Source: an uncultured Sutterella sp. (GTDB lineage Bacteria > Pseudomonadota > Gammaproteobacteria > Burkholderiales > Burkholderiaceae_F). Taken from it: 37,193 bases of DNA. The stretch covers positions 1 to 37,193 of the forward strand of contig CAJLGW010000007.1 in assembly GCA_905206345.1 (NCBI GenBank), in the 5' to 3' direction. Below, one piece after another: positions 1-9,045 of this stretch. Made by a program: the position numbers and the translations under genes. The notes below the pieces were generated by a model, which made no database searches, had not been told where the DNA came from, and saw only the letters and a list, made by a program, of their open reading frames with translations. Numbering within the stretch: position 1 is the stretch's first letter; the number at the start of each line of letters is the position of its first letter.

Positions 1-7
1 AGCACGA

Positions 8-21
8 TTGACATGGATCAA
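8..21. promoter_or_regulatory. FNR/CRP-family box-like site
   Basis: The sequence TTGACATGGATCAA fits the FNR consensus TTGAT-N4-ATCAA with one mismatch. It lies about 210 bp upstream of the dcuC-like start. Anaerobic activation of dcuC by FNR is known in E. coli, so the context is suggestive. The distance is long, and the site could instead serve a gene beyond the left edge of the window. Confidence 0.4.
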
Positions 22-176
22 CGTACTCCTGAACTAGTTAGGCGGGAGTTTGGGTCCAAAGTGGGCGCTTTTTTGCACTCTCAGAAAATGTCAGCCAAAA
101 CCAATGCATTTTGCTTAGATTTTCCCTCCTGACTTTCCCCAATGCCTGTTATCTCAGAACCTTGAAGCGCTCATAA

Positions 177-216
177 TTAAACGCATCCAACACATTTTCA
201 TTGCATTTAAACGCAA
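177..216. promoter_or_regulatory. Repeat and palindrome next to the dcuC ribosome binding site
   Basis: TTGCATTTAAACGCAA at 201-216 is a palindrome with 7 of 8 pairs matching. It ends one base before the AAGGAG ribosome binding site (218-223). Its half-site TTAAACGCA occurs again in direct orientation at 177-185, 30 bp upstream. This looks like an operator for a local regulator that would block transcription or ribosome entry. The regulator itself is not visible in the window. Confidence 0.4.
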
Positions 217-229
217 TAAGGAGTCTCGT

Positions 230-1612
230 ATGTTGGGAATTCTGATTGTCTTTGCTTCGGTCTTTGCGGCCGCTTATCTTATTATCAAAAAGTACTATGC
301 TCCGGGTGTTTTGCTTTTTGTGGGTTTGATCACTTTAAGTGTCGTCACGATCATTTCGCCCGATCCGATTTTAACGGGCAAAAAAGCGACTAACTTAGCC
401 GCTCTTGATATCGTCCAAATCGTGACCAATTTACTTCAAACGCGTACGGCCGGTTTGGGTATGAACATTATGGCCATTGCTGGTTTTTCCTATTATATGG
501 ACAGAATCGGTGCCTCGAAGGCCTTGGTGCGCTTGAGTATCAAACCGCTTGAAATGATTCATTCGCCTTACTTGGTGATGACGGCGGGTTTTGCTTTAAG
601 CATGCTTTTGAACGTATTTATTCCGTCGGCAGCCGGTCTTGCTTTGTTGTTGATGGTTTCGCTTTATCCCGTTTTGATTGCTGCGGGTGTGTCTCGTCAA
701 TCGGCCGCTGCTACGATTTTGGTGGGTGGTTGTACCTGCTTCGGTCCTTCGGGATCCAACTCTTTGTTGGCCGCCGACTTAACCAACATGCACGTGATGG
801 ACTTTTTCTTAAATGTCCAATGGCGAATCGGTTGGTTTATCGTCCCGTTCATGCTCGTTGCTCACTTCTTTGTCCAACGCTATTTCGATAAGAAAGATTT
901 GGCAAGAGGTAAGTTAACGCAAGCCGACTTTGAATTGCCTAACGTCGAACAAGACGACAAGACAACGCAATCGGTGCCTGTCTTTTACGCCATTTTCCCG
1001 TTGGTTCCGGTGTTCTTGCTCTTTGTTTTCTCACCCTTGGTTTATAAGGGCATTCGTATGGAAGTGGTGACGGCATTGATTACCTCCATGCTCATTGCCT
1101 TTGTTGTTGACGGTTTGCGTCGCAGAAACCTCAAAGACTCGTTAGAAACCCTGCGTGCTTACCCGCAAGGCATGGGTAAGGTCTTTACCTCCACTGTCTT
1201 TTTGATCGTGTGCGCTGAAGTCTTTGCAGCGGGTCTGACGAAGTCGGGTGGTATCAATACGATTATTCAATCGGTCTCTTCCATGGATGCTGGTGCCGTG
1301 GCGGTCTTCACCGTTATGTTCTTGATTGTGGTGTGTTCTGCCATGGTGACGGGCTCGGGTAATGCTTCGTTCTTTAGCTTTGCACCGATGATTCCTGACG
1401 CAGCAGCTCACGTGGGTGGTAATGCCGCCTTCATGTTGTCACCGCTTCAATTGTCTAGCGGTATGGGTCGCTCGATGAGTCCGGTGGCTGGTGTCACGAT
1501 CGCCGTGGCCGGTTTAAGTGGCGTGGATCCGTTCCAACTGATTCGTCGCTCGATTCCGGTGATGATTGTTGCCATTGCCGCAACGTATGTACGTTCTGTC
1601 ATGTTGATCTGA
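230..1612 (+). CDS. dcuC: DcuC-family anaerobic C4-dicarboxylate carrier
   Basis: This is a 460-residue inner-membrane protein with many hydrophobic segments, almost exactly the length of E. coli DcuC. Glycine-rich stretches such as GGCTCFGPSGSNSLLAADL (around residues 165-183) and SGMGRSMSPVAGV (around 405-417) fit the substrate pathway of this family. DcuC carriers exchange or export C4-dicarboxylates such as succinate during anaerobic growth. The start is supported by AAGGAG six bases upstream. It is followed after 15 bp by an AbgA-like hydrolase and then by a symporter, so it is probably the first gene of an operon. Because it sits next to an amidohydrolase, its substrate may be an amino-acid conjugate or a released dicarboxylic amino acid rather than succinate. 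The family call is secure; the substrate is not. Confidence 0.8.
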   Translation: MLGILIVFASVFAAAYLIIKKYYAPGVLLFVGLITLSVVTIISPDPILTGKKATNLAALDIVQIVTNLLQTRTAGLGMNIMAIAGFSYYMDRIGASKALVRLSIKPLEMIHSPYLVMTAGFALSMLLNVFIPSAAGLALLLMVSLYPVLIAAGVSRQSAAATILVGGCTCFGPSGSNSLLAADLTNMHVMDFFLNVQWRIGWFIVPFMLVAHFFVQRYFDKKDLARGKLTQADFELPNVEQDDKTTQSVPVFYAIFPLVPVFLLFVFSPLVYKGIRMEVVTALITSMLIAFVVDGLRRRNLKDSLETLRAYPQGMGKVFTSTVFLIVCAEVFAAGLTKSGGINTIIQSVSSMDAGAVAVFTVMFLIVVCSAMVTGSGNASFFSFAPMIPDAAAHVGGNAAFMLSPLQLSSGMGRSMSPVAGVTIAVAGLSGVDPFQLIRRSIPVMIVAIAATYVRSVMLI

Positions 1613-1627
1613 TGAAAGAATGTCAAA

Positions 1628-2908
1628 ATGAGTCAATCCATTTTTGAAGAAATGATTGCCACTCGCCGGGCGTTGCATCAACGCCCGGAAGAAGGCTGGA
1701 CGGAGTTTGAAACCACCTATTTGGTGGTTAATCGCTTAAAAACTTTGGGCTTTAAAAAGGTTTTGGTGGGACACGAAATCATTGATCCAGATTGGGTTAT
1801 GGGACGCAGTCCCGACTTGATTAAGCGTGAGATTGCCCGAGCCATTGCCAATGGGGTTCCGGCGTCCTTTATTGAAGAAATTGATGAGTTAACGGGTTGT
1901 GTTGCCGTCTTAGAAACCGGTCGCAAGGGCCCGGTGAGTGCTTTCCGATTTGATATGGATGCGCTTTTAATCGAAGAGACGGCCGACGAAAACCATCTTC
2001 CCAATAAAGAGGGTTTCCGCTCTCAACGCAAGGGAATCATGCATGCTTGCGGGCACGATGGACATACAGCTTTGGGCTTGGCTGTTGCGCGTTGGGTCAT
2101 TGAAAATCAAGATCATCTAACGGGCACAATCAAGATTGTTTTCCAACCCGCAGAAGAAGGTGTTAGAGGGGCCGTTGCCATAGCCCACTCTGGCATTTTG
2201 GATGACGTCAATGTCATTCTTGCTTCGCACTGTGGCGGCGTGATTGAACCCGGAGAAATCGGTTTAGTGCATAGCGGCGTGTTAGCCAGTACCAAGTTTG
2301 ATATTTCTTTCACCGGTACTCCGTCTCATGCTGGCAACCAACCTCACAAAGGTCATAGTGCCTTGATGGCAGCTTGCGCAACATCAATGATGTTGGTCGG
2401 CATTCCGCGTCACGGCGATGGAGCTTCACGCGTGGCCGTTGGTCGTTTAACGGCCGGCGAAGGTCGAAACATTACGCCGGTGCATGCCTTCATCCAAGCT
2501 GAAGTGAGAGGCGAGACGGCAGAAGTAAATGACTATATGGGTCGAGCCGTTGAAACGATTGTCAAAGGCAATGCATTGGCTTACGAAGTTGAGGCAGAGG
2601 TCAAACGGGTGGGGGACGCGACAACAATCGTGGACTGCCCTGAAATCTTAGACATTGTTCGTGAGGTTGCTAAGACCGTTGATGGTGTCAAGAACGTGGT
2701 TGATTTAAGGCGTCCTGCCGGCAGTGAAGACTTCACCATGATGCTCAAGCGTGTAGTCGATCACGGAGGACAAGGCGGGCTCTTTCGCTGGGGTTGCCGA
2801 CATCACGGCCATCATAAAGCCGATTTTGATATCCAGGATACGCAAAGTATGCCCATGGCTTTTGGCGTATTTACGGGATTTATCGATCGGATTAATGGTC
2901 AGCATTAA
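1628..2908 (+). CDS. M20-family amidohydrolase, AbgA-like
   Basis: This 426-residue metallopeptidase belongs to the M20/amidohydrolase group. Metal-binding motifs are visible: HACGHDGHTA (around residues 139-148), QPAEEGVRGA (around 175) and the C-terminal PAGSEDFTMM. The N-terminal part, with GWTEFETTYLV and the insert rich in PDLIKREIARA, resembles AbgA, subunit A of p-aminobenzoyl-glutamate hydrolase, more than it resembles hippurate or indole-acetyl-amino-acid hydrolases. Such enzymes hydrolyse an amide bond to release an amino acid in the cytoplasm. No AbgB-like partner is adjacent, whereas E. coli has abgA-abgB-abgT together. It lies between two transporters, which suggests uptake and cleavage of an N-acylated amino acid or folate breakdown product. 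The exact substrate is inferred. Confidence 0.75.
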   Translation: MSQSIFEEMIATRRALHQRPEEGWTEFETTYLVVNRLKTLGFKKVLVGHEIIDPDWVMGRSPDLIKREIARAIANGVPASFIEEIDELTGCVAVLETGRKGPVSAFRFDMDALLIEETADENHLPNKEGFRSQRKGIMHACGHDGHTALGLAVARWVIENQDHLTGTIKIVFQPAEEGVRGAVAIAHSGILDDVNVILASHCGGVIEPGEIGLVHSGVLASTKFDISFTGTPSHAGNQPHKGHSALMAACATSMMLVGIPRHGDGASRVAVGRLTAGEGRNITPVHAFIQAEVRGETAEVNDYMGRAVETIVKGNALAYEVEAEVKRVGDATTIVDCPEILDIVREVAKTVDGVKNVVDLRRPAGSEDFTMMLKRVVDHGGQGGLFRWGCRHHGHHKADFDIQDTQSMPMAFGVFTGFIDRINGQH

Positions 2909-2915
2909 CAGTATG

Positions 2916-2943
2916 GGAAAGGGGTGCATGGCGCCTCTTTTCC
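2916..2943 (+). other. Intercistronic hairpin
   Basis: GGAAAGGGG at 2916-2924 can pair with CCTCTTTTCC at 2934-2943, allowing G-U pairs, around a short loop. It fills most of the 53-bp gap between the hydrolase and the symporter. There is no clear U-tract behind it, so it may stabilise the upstream mRNA or tune expression of the symporter rather than terminate. Confidence 0.3.
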
Positions 2944-2961
2944 TTTGAGAGAAAATCAGCA

Positions 2962-4326
2962 ATGATTTGGGGCGTATTACTGAGCGTTTGTAGCATCTTA
3001 GCGATTGTGTCTTGGAGCAGCCACCTTGGAAAGGCGAGTGCCAAGACGGGTGCCGGGTTGGTCAGTGGTCTTATTTTAGGGACCATTATCGGTGGCGCCT
3101 GCACGATTGGGACGGCTCAGTTAGCCTTTCTCTATGGGATGAGCGCTTGGTGGTATTGCTTGGGAGCGGGTCTGGCTTGCCTTGTCCTCGCCTTTGGTTT
3201 TTCCAATGCGATTCGCAAGGAAAGTGGTCGAACGCTTTTAGGTATTGTGGGCAAAGTATATGGGCGTCGGGTTGGTCTTGCGGCATCTTTTTTAAATTCT
3301 TTCGGCACCTTCATCAATATCCTATCCCAACTTATTGCTGCCACTTCGGTTATTGCTGTCATTGCTCCCAATATGTCTTTGGTGTCGGCGTTATTTCTTT
3401 CCATGTTTTTCATGGCTGCTTATGTGGTCGTAGGGGGATCGAAAGGCGCCGGGATGGCCGGTCTTGTCAAACTCGTTTTAATCTACATTTCAATGGTCGT
3501 TTGCGGCTATTTGGTCTTAAAGATGAGCGGTGGATTGGGGGCCGTGATTGATGGTGCGCAGACCCTCACTCAAACCACAGGTATTAACTTTTTAAGTTTC
3601 TTTGGTCGTGGTATAGGAGTCGATCTTGGAGCTTGTGCGTCGCTGATTGTCGGCGTGACAACCACGCAAATTTATGCTCAGGCGCTCACCAACGCCAAAG
3701 ACGATCGTTCAGCACGATTAGGGGCTTTGGTTAGTAGCATCATGGTGGCCGCCATTGGCGCCGGTGGCGTACTGGTGGGGCTTTATATGCGGATGAATTT
3801 CCCGGACATTCCCGCAAAAACGGCCCTTACGCAGTTTGTTCTCAATTACATTCCCGGTACCTTGGGCGGGATTGTCCTCGGTACCTTATTGATTACCGTG
3901 GTTGCTTGCGGAGCTGGGTTAACGTTAGGTATTGCGACGATTATCAATAAGGACATCATTCAAGCCTATACCAAGCGTTTTTCAGACGTTCGTCGTCAAT
4001 TGGTTTTGCAAAAAGTGCTTATTGTCGCGGTGCTTTTTGTTGCAACGATTTTCTGTATCTTGCTCGAAAACGATGTGATTTTAAGTTATGCCTATCTTTC
4101 GATGGCCTTGCGCGGGACGGTCGTTTTGGCACCGCTTTGTTGCGCACTGTGGTTTAAAGGGCAAATTAAAGGTTATTACGCCTTGGGGTGTGTCTTTTTA
4201 GGCCCGATCTCTGTCGTTCTCTTAAAGTCGATCGGTTTTTCTGCTTTTGATCCGCTCTTTGTCGGTCTTGGGTTGACCTTCGTTCTCATGGGTGTGGGAT
4301 TCGTCCGCAACCGTCAAAAACAGTAA
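2962..4326 (+). CDS. Sodium:solute symporter (SSS) family transporter
   Basis: This 454-residue protein is almost entirely hydrophobic, with about 12-13 predicted membrane segments. The segment GGACTIGTAQLAFLYGMSAW (around residues 45-64) resembles the conserved early helices of SSS transporters. The later pattern NAKDDRSARLGAL, followed by a helix with GLTLGIATIINKDIIQ, matches the region of this fold that contacts sodium. The family co-imports sodium with amino acids, sugars, carboxylates or vitamins; the substrate cannot be read here. It lies 53 bp after the AbgA-like hydrolase in the same direction and probably belongs to the same operon, bringing in the hydrolase substrate or a product. 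It is slightly shorter than typical members. Confidence 0.75.
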   Translation: MIWGVLLSVCSILAIVSWSSHLGKASAKTGAGLVSGLILGTIIGGACTIGTAQLAFLYGMSAWWYCLGAGLACLVLAFGFSNAIRKESGRTLLGIVGKVYGRRVGLAASFLNSFGTFINILSQLIAATSVIAVIAPNMSLVSALFLSMFFMAAYVVVGGSKGAGMAGLVKLVLIYISMVVCGYLVLKMSGGLGAVIDGAQTLTQTTGINFLSFFGRGIGVDLGACASLIVGVTTTQIYAQALTNAKDDRSARLGALVSSIMVAAIGAGGVLVGLYMRMNFPDIPAKTALTQFVLNYIPGTLGGIVLGTLLITVVACGAGLTLGIATIINKDIIQAYTKRFSDVRRQLVLQKVLIVAVLFVATIFCILLENDVILSYAYLSMALRGTVVLAPLCCALWFKGQIKGYYALGCVFLGPISVVLLKSIGFSAFDPLFVGLGLTFVLMGVGFVRNRQKQ

Positions 4327-4430
4327 CAAACAAAAGTGTGTTTGACCCCCTGAATATTAAAAATTTTTCCCTGATTTAATTAAACTTGTGGGGTTGAATT
4401 TTTGAACGAATTTTTGTTGTTTTCCCAAGA

Positions 4431-4952
4431 ATGTTAAATCTATTTTTCTCCTTTAAGGACCGTTTAACGCGAAGCCGTTATTGGCTCGTGATGTTGACGT
4501 GGCTCGTGATTCGTATCGGTGTCCCTTATATGTGGTTTTGGTACGATAGCTATGATTTGGCAAGCGTCGGTATAGAAGACGTGACGGCCAATCCTGAGCT
4601 CTGGGAAGAAACTTCTCAAATCTATTTTGCGTTGACGTTAATTTCCGCTGTTTCGATGATTTCAGCCTCCGTGCGTCGCCTCCATGATATAAGTGCTAGC
4701 GGTCTTTGGGCGTTGATGCACTTTTTGCCCGGTTTAGAATTTATTTTTATCCTTATCATCGGGTCGATTTCATCCACGCGCGGCGCCAATGAATATGGCT
4801 TAAATCCCAATGGGGACAATAACTTCTATATCCCCGGTGCAAACGAAGAAATGCGTGTGCGTGAATTACAAATTTTGTCGCAACTTTTCGAAAAAGGTCA
4901 GTTGACCGAAGAAGAGTTTCAAAAAGCCAAAAGCAAACTTTTGAAGGGTTAA
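4431..4952 (+). CDS. DUF805 membrane protein with C-terminal SHOCT motif
   Basis: This 173-residue protein begins with the DUF805 pattern SFKDRLTRSRYWLVML and has membrane segments near residues 17-38, 63-80 and 95-115. The family signature appears as RRLHDISASGLWAL. After a polar linker, the last 27 residues (LQILSQLFEKGQLTEEEF and the following lysine-rich helix) form a SHOCT motif, a short amphipathic helix pair found at the ends of many unrelated proteins. The function of DUF805 is unknown. The start has almost no Shine-Dalgarno sequence. The gene ends five bases before the SlyD-like gene, so the two are probably co-transcribed. Confidence 0.75.
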   Translation: MLNLFFSFKDRLTRSRYWLVMLTWLVIRIGVPYMWFWYDSYDLASVGIEDVTANPELWEETSQIYFALTLISAVSMISASVRRLHDISASGLWALMHFLPGLEFIFILIIGSISSTRGANEYGLNPNGDNNFYIPGANEEMRVRELQILSQLFEKGQLTEEEFQKAKSKLLKG

Positions 4953-4957
4953 AAAGA

Positions 4958-5491
4958 ATGAAAATTCAAAAAGATACGTTGGTGACGATGTCCGTGCAAA
5001 TGTACGATTTGCAAAAGAACTTACTTGAAACGGCAGAAGACTTGGCCTACTGGCACGGTCATGGTGACATTTTCCCAGTCATTGAAGCTGCCTTAGAAGG
5101 TAAGCAAGCGGGCGAAACGCTTACCATTGAACTCGAACCTGAAGAGGCTTTTGGTGATTATGACGACAGCGCTTTGATCATTCGACCGGAAACGGACTTT
5201 GATGAAGGCGTGGAAGTCGGTTTGCAATACACGGAAATTCGTGGTGAAACTTTGGATCGCGTCTATCGTGTGACGGATATCGCTGAAGGCGTTGTGGTCT
5301 TAGACGGTAACCATCCGTTAGCTGGTTACGGTTTGCATTTTGAAATTAAGATTAAAGACGTGGCACCCGCTAAAGCAGAAATGGGTGCATCGGACGATGT
5401 CGTGGTGCCGAATTTCTTGCAAATCACGGACAAAAAGGTTGATGTTTTTGACTCTGATGAAGAAGACGATCCGACCGCGACTCGCCACTAA
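4958..5491 (+). CDS. FKBP-type peptidyl-prolyl isomerase, SlyD-like
   Basis: This 177-residue cytoplasmic protein has the SlyD layout: an FKBP half with YWHGHGDIFPVIEAALEGKQAGE (split here as YWHGHGD, then IEAALEGKQAGE), an inserted chaperone flap in the middle (around residues 65-115), and a return to FKBP at VVLDGNHPLAGYGLHFEI. SlyD proteins isomerise prolyl bonds and assist folding; E. coli SlyD also supplies nickel to hydrogenase through a His/Cys-rich tail. Here the tail is acidic (DSDEEDDPTATRH) and lacks that metal-binding cluster, so a nickel role is unlikely. A GAAGGG ribosome binding site lies inside the end of the DUF805 gene. Its stop codon is only three bases from the converging mutS stop. 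Confidence 0.8.
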   Translation: MKIQKDTLVTMSVQMYDLQKNLLETAEDLAYWHGHGDIFPVIEAALEGKQAGETLTIELEPEEAFGDYDDSALIIRPETDFDEGVEVGLQYTEIRGETLDRVYRVTDIAEGVVVLDGNHPLAGYGLHFEIKIKDVAPAKAEMGASDDVVVPNFLQITDKKVDVFDSDEEDDPTATRH

Positions 5492-5494
5492 GGA

Positions 5495-8128
5495 CTATCG
5501 GTCCGAAACGATGTCGTTAGCCTTGTCTTTTAAGCTATAGAGAAGATCTAAGGCTTGACGGGGCGAGAGCTGATCGATATCCAAGTTGTTAAGCTCCTCA
5601 CAGAGCAAGAAAGAGGGCTCGATTTCGGGCTCTTTTTCATTATCCATTTCGATTAACGGATCAACGGCAAAGAGATCCAACTGTTCATTCGTATGAGAGC
5701 GGCTTTCAAGCTCAGCAAGCATGTTACGAGCACGACGAATGACGCTATTGGGAACCCCTGCTAACTGAGCAACAGCAATCCCATAACTTTGGTTGGCAGG
5801 GCCTTCTTTGACTTCGTGCAAAAAGACAATACGGGACTTGTTTTCAACGGCAGCCACATGAACGTTGGCAACTTCGGGGGCCGTTTGGGCAAGTTTGGTT
5901 AATTCAAAGTAGTGCGTTGCAAAAAGCGTGAAGCTCTTTTTCACCAAAGCTAATTCATGAGCAATGGCGCCGGCCAAGCTCAGTCCATCAAACGTTGAGG
6001 TGCCGCGACCGATTTCGTCCATCAACACCAAGCTTTGCTCTGTGGCCTGATGCAAAATAGCAGCGGCTTCCGTCATTTCCACCATAAAAGTGGAACGCCC
6101 GCGAGCCAAGTCGTCACTGGCACCGATACGCGTCAAAATACGATCAACAGGACCAATTTTGGCGCTCGTGGCAGGGACAAAACTACCGATATGGGTAAGG
6201 AGCACAATTAATGCCACCGAGCGCATAAAGGTCGATTTACCGCCCATGTTGGGGCCGGTAATCACCAATAAGCGACGGCCGGGCATGAGCACGCAGTCGT
6301 TGGGCGTGTAGGTTTCAATAGCGTCTTCAACTACCGGATGACGAGCGCCTTCGAGTTCAATCCCAGGCACCTTCTCAAGACTGGGTTTAACCCAATTGGC
6401 TTTAATGGCGTGCGTTGCCAAGGCCATCAACACATCAATTTCACCGATAGCGATGGCGGCGTTTTGAAGATCGCGGATGTAGCGATCAGCAAACTCTAAA
6501 AGATCGTTATAGAGCTCTTTTTGAAGCTCCATCGAACGCTCTTGCGCGGAGAGCGCTTTATCCTCGTAAGCCTTCAATTCCGGCGTGATGTAACGTTCGG
6601 TATTTTTAAGCGTTTGCTTACGATGATAGTGAACGGGTACTTGATCGGCTTGTCCGCGAGAGACTTCAATAAAGTAGCCTTGAACGCGGTTATATTGCAC
6701 ACGCAAATTGCTAATCCCTGTGCTTTCTCGTTCACGCGCTTCAAATTCCACTAAAAAATTGCCGGCGTTATCACGCAACTCACGTAAGTTATTTAGCTCT
6801 TCGTTATAGCTACTAGCAATGACATCTCCATCACGCAAAAGCGTAGCGGGCTCGGGCAATAGTGCAGCGTCTAACTTTTCATAAAGAGCTGGGTCAATGA
6901 CGAGGGCAGCAAGACGGTCAGCCAAGAAGGGATCGTCAATGACGCGAGCGTTGGAAACAATGAGGGCTAAATGAGGCAATGCATCACGAAGCGCAGCTAA
7001 TTCCTTAGGGCGAATGCTCTTGAGGGCAATACGCGTGGCTAAACGCTCGAGATCGGGCAACGTCTTGAAGTGTTCTTTGAGACTTTCAAGAATATCTTCT
7101 GCTTCAATCAAAGCCCCTAAAGCATTGTGTCGAGCGGCAATTTCAGTGAAGTCACGCAAGGGGTTGTGCAACCACTGATGCAATGTACGAGAGCCCATGC
7201 CGGTTTTACAGTGATCCAGCAACGAGAATAACGTTGGGCCATCATCACCACGAAGCGTTTCGGTAAGCTCCAAATTGCGACGCGTAGCAGGGTCAATACC
7301 AACAAAACGCGTTTGAACTTCAAATACCGGGGGTAAGAGGTGAGGAATTGCCTCACATTGCGTCGTTTCAGCATATCCCAAAAGTGCGCCGGCAGCGCTA
7401 ACGGCGTCGGGTACTTCATCCAAACCCCAAGCGCTAAGCGTTTGCACTTCAAATTGGTGCTTGAGTTTGGCTTCCCCATGGTCAGGACTAAAATGCCATT
7501 GGGGAAGGGGAGTGATGGTCGCATTTAAGTGCTCGGCTTGAAGGGTTTCCTTAAAGTCTTCGGGCACTAAAATTTCGCTCGGTCCAATGCGATAAATTTC
7601 GCTTGCAAGCTCTTCACGCGTGGTAAGAGCCGTATGGAATTGCCCGTTACTGAGCACAAGCCATGCTAAACCAACTCGATTTTTCTTTCCCTTCGCAGGC
7701 GAAACCGCCAATAACGAAGCATTTTGCTTTTGTGGCAAAAGTTCGTTTTCGGTAAGGGTGCCGGGCGTCACAATGCGGGCAAGTTCTCGCTCGAGCGGTC
7801 CTTTACTGGGGTCGCCCACTTGTTCGCAAATCGCAACAGAAACACCTAAACGAACCAAGCGAGCCAAGTATTGCTCCAAGGTCTTTTCAGGCACGCCCGC
7901 CATCGGAATGGGATTACCTTCCGTGTCGGTACCGCGAGAGGTGAGCGTGATGCCTAAGAGGCGATTGGCACGGATGGCATCATCAAAAAACGTCTCATAA
8001 AAGTCCCCCATCCGGTAAAGCAACAAAGTTGCAGGATGTTGGGCTTTGATTTCCAAGAAGCGACGAATGGCAGGGGTGTACCCTGCCAACGGATCGACTT
8101 CGGTTTTGGCGTTTTTATCGATACTCAT
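5495..8128 (-). CDS. mutS: DNA mismatch repair protein MutS
   Basis: This 877-residue protein is full length compared with E. coli MutS (853). The mismatch-reading Phe-X-Glu motif is seen in YRMGDFYETFFDDA near residue 40. The ATPase domain has a Walker A TGPNMGGKST near residue 625 and a Walker B VLMDEIGRGTST about 75 residues later, with the ABC-type signature between them. MutS recognises mispaired or looped DNA and recruits MutL. The C-terminal part around residues 800-877 resembles the tetramerisation region. It follows suhB by 15 bp and is probably co-transcribed with it. It converges with slyD with a three-base gap and no obvious terminator hairpin between them. Confidence 0.97.
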   Translation of the reverse strand: MSIDKNAKTEVDPLAGYTPAIRRFLEIKAQHPATLLLYRMGDFYETFFDDAIRANRLLGITLTSRGTDTEGNPIPMAGVPEKTLEQYLARLVRLGVSVAICEQVGDPSKGPLERELARIVTPGTLTENELLPQKQNASLLAVSPAKGKKNRVGLAWLVLSNGQFHTALTTREELASEIYRIGPSEILVPEDFKETLQAEHLNATITPLPQWHFSPDHGEAKLKHQFEVQTLSAWGLDEVPDAVSAAGALLGYAETTQCEAIPHLLPPVFEVQTRFVGIDPATRRNLELTETLRGDDGPTLFSLLDHCKTGMGSRTLHQWLHNPLRDFTEIAARHNALGALIEAEDILESLKEHFKTLPDLERLATRIALKSIRPKELAALRDALPHLALIVSNARVIDDPFLADRLAALVIDPALYEKLDAALLPEPATLLRDGDVIASSYNEELNNLRELRDNAGNFLVEFEARERESTGISNLRVQYNRVQGYFIEVSRGQADQVPVHYHRKQTLKNTERYITPELKAYEDKALSAQERSMELQKELYNDLLEFADRYIRDLQNAAIAIGEIDVLMALATHAIKANWVKPSLEKVPGIELEGARHPVVEDAIETYTPNDCVLMPGRRLLVITGPNMGGKSTFMRSVALIVLLTHIGSFVPATSAKIGPVDRILTRIGASDDLARGRSTFMVEMTEAAAILHQATEQSLVLMDEIGRGTSTFDGLSLAGAIAHELALVKKSFTLFATHYFELTKLAQTAPEVANVHVAAVENKSRIVFLHEVKEGPANQSYGIAVAQLAGVPNSVIRRARNMLAELESRSHTNEQLDLFAVDPLIEMDNEKEPEIEPSFLLCEELNNLDIDQLSPRQALDLLYSLKDKANDIVSDR

Positions 8129-8143
8129 GCCAAATCTTTCGGA

Positions 8144-8944
8144 TTACTTGACGTCGGGGTAGTTCTTGTTGACTAACGGCAACAATTGACCGAAAACCTT
8201 CGGCGTACCGGCAACGATTTGACCCGTCGTGAGGTAGTTACCTTCACCCGTGAAGTCCGTTACCAAACCACCGGCTTCCAACACCAAGAGAGAACCGGCA
8301 GCGATATCCCAGCTCTTTAAATTCGGTTCGAAGAAACCATCCAAACGGCCGGCAGCAACATAAGCCAAGTCAAGAGAGGCAGCGCCAGCGCGACGCAAAC
8401 CACTCGTCTTCGGAGCCACTTCACGGAAGACTTGCATAAAGGCATCAACGTTGTCTTGACGACGGAAAGGGAAGCCCGTGCCGATCAAGGCGTCAGCCAA
8501 AGCAACGCGCTTACTTACACGAATACGACGACCATTTAAATAGGCACCGACACCGCGCGTAGCCGTAAAGATTTCGTTACGGGTAGGATCGGCCACAACC
8601 GCTTCAATGATTTCGTTATCGCGCTTTAAGGCGATAGAAACAGCATATTGCGGGAAGCTGTGAATAAAGTTCGTCGTGCCGTCCAAAGGATCGATAATCC
8701 ATTGGTATTGGCTATTTTGCGGACCGGTCAAACCGGTTTCTTCTGCCAAGATTTGATGCTTGGGGAAGGCTTCATGCAAGATTTCGACAATGGTGCGTTC
8801 GCAAGCCATGTCAACTTCACTCACAAAGTCAGAGTGAGCCTTTTTGTGAATCTCGATCGAAGAGAGATTGTCTTCGGCGCGAGAAATGATAGTGCAAGCA
8901 GCTTGAGCGGCTTTAACAGCGATGTTAAGCATCGGAGAACTCAT
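8144..8944 (-). CDS. suhB: Inositol-1-monophosphatase family protein SuhB
   Basis: This 266-residue protein carries the family metal-binding motifs: EETGLTG (around residue 67), IDPLDGTTNFIHSFPQYAVS (around 84) and WDIAAGSLLVLEAGG (around 212). SuhB dephosphorylates inositol monophosphates in vitro. In E. coli it also acts in the antitermination complex that matures ribosomal RNA. It starts upstream of mutS and is divergent from trmJ, an arrangement also found in E. coli, which supports the suhB assignment. A weak AAAGGA lies about ten bases before the ATG. Confidence 0.92.
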   Translation of the reverse strand: MSSPMLNIAVKAAQAACTIISRAEDNLSSIEIHKKAHSDFVSEVDMACERTIVEILHEAFPKHQILAEETGLTGPQNSQYQWIIDPLDGTTNFIHSFPQYAVSIALKRDNEIIEAVVADPTRNEIFTATRGVGAYLNGRRIRVSKRVALADALIGTGFPFRRQDNVDAFMQVFREVAPKTSGLRRAGAASLDLAYVAAGRLDGFFEPNLKSWDIAAGSLLVLEAGGLVTDFTGEGNYLTTGQIVAGTPKVFGQLLPLVNKNYPDVK

Positions 8945-9045
8945 GTTCTGACCATCCTTTAAAGAAAAATTAGGTATCTTGTTCTAAAATCTATAACCCA
9001 CTAATTTTAATGATTTTGATGGCTTTTTGAGCCTGAAATTGAAAA

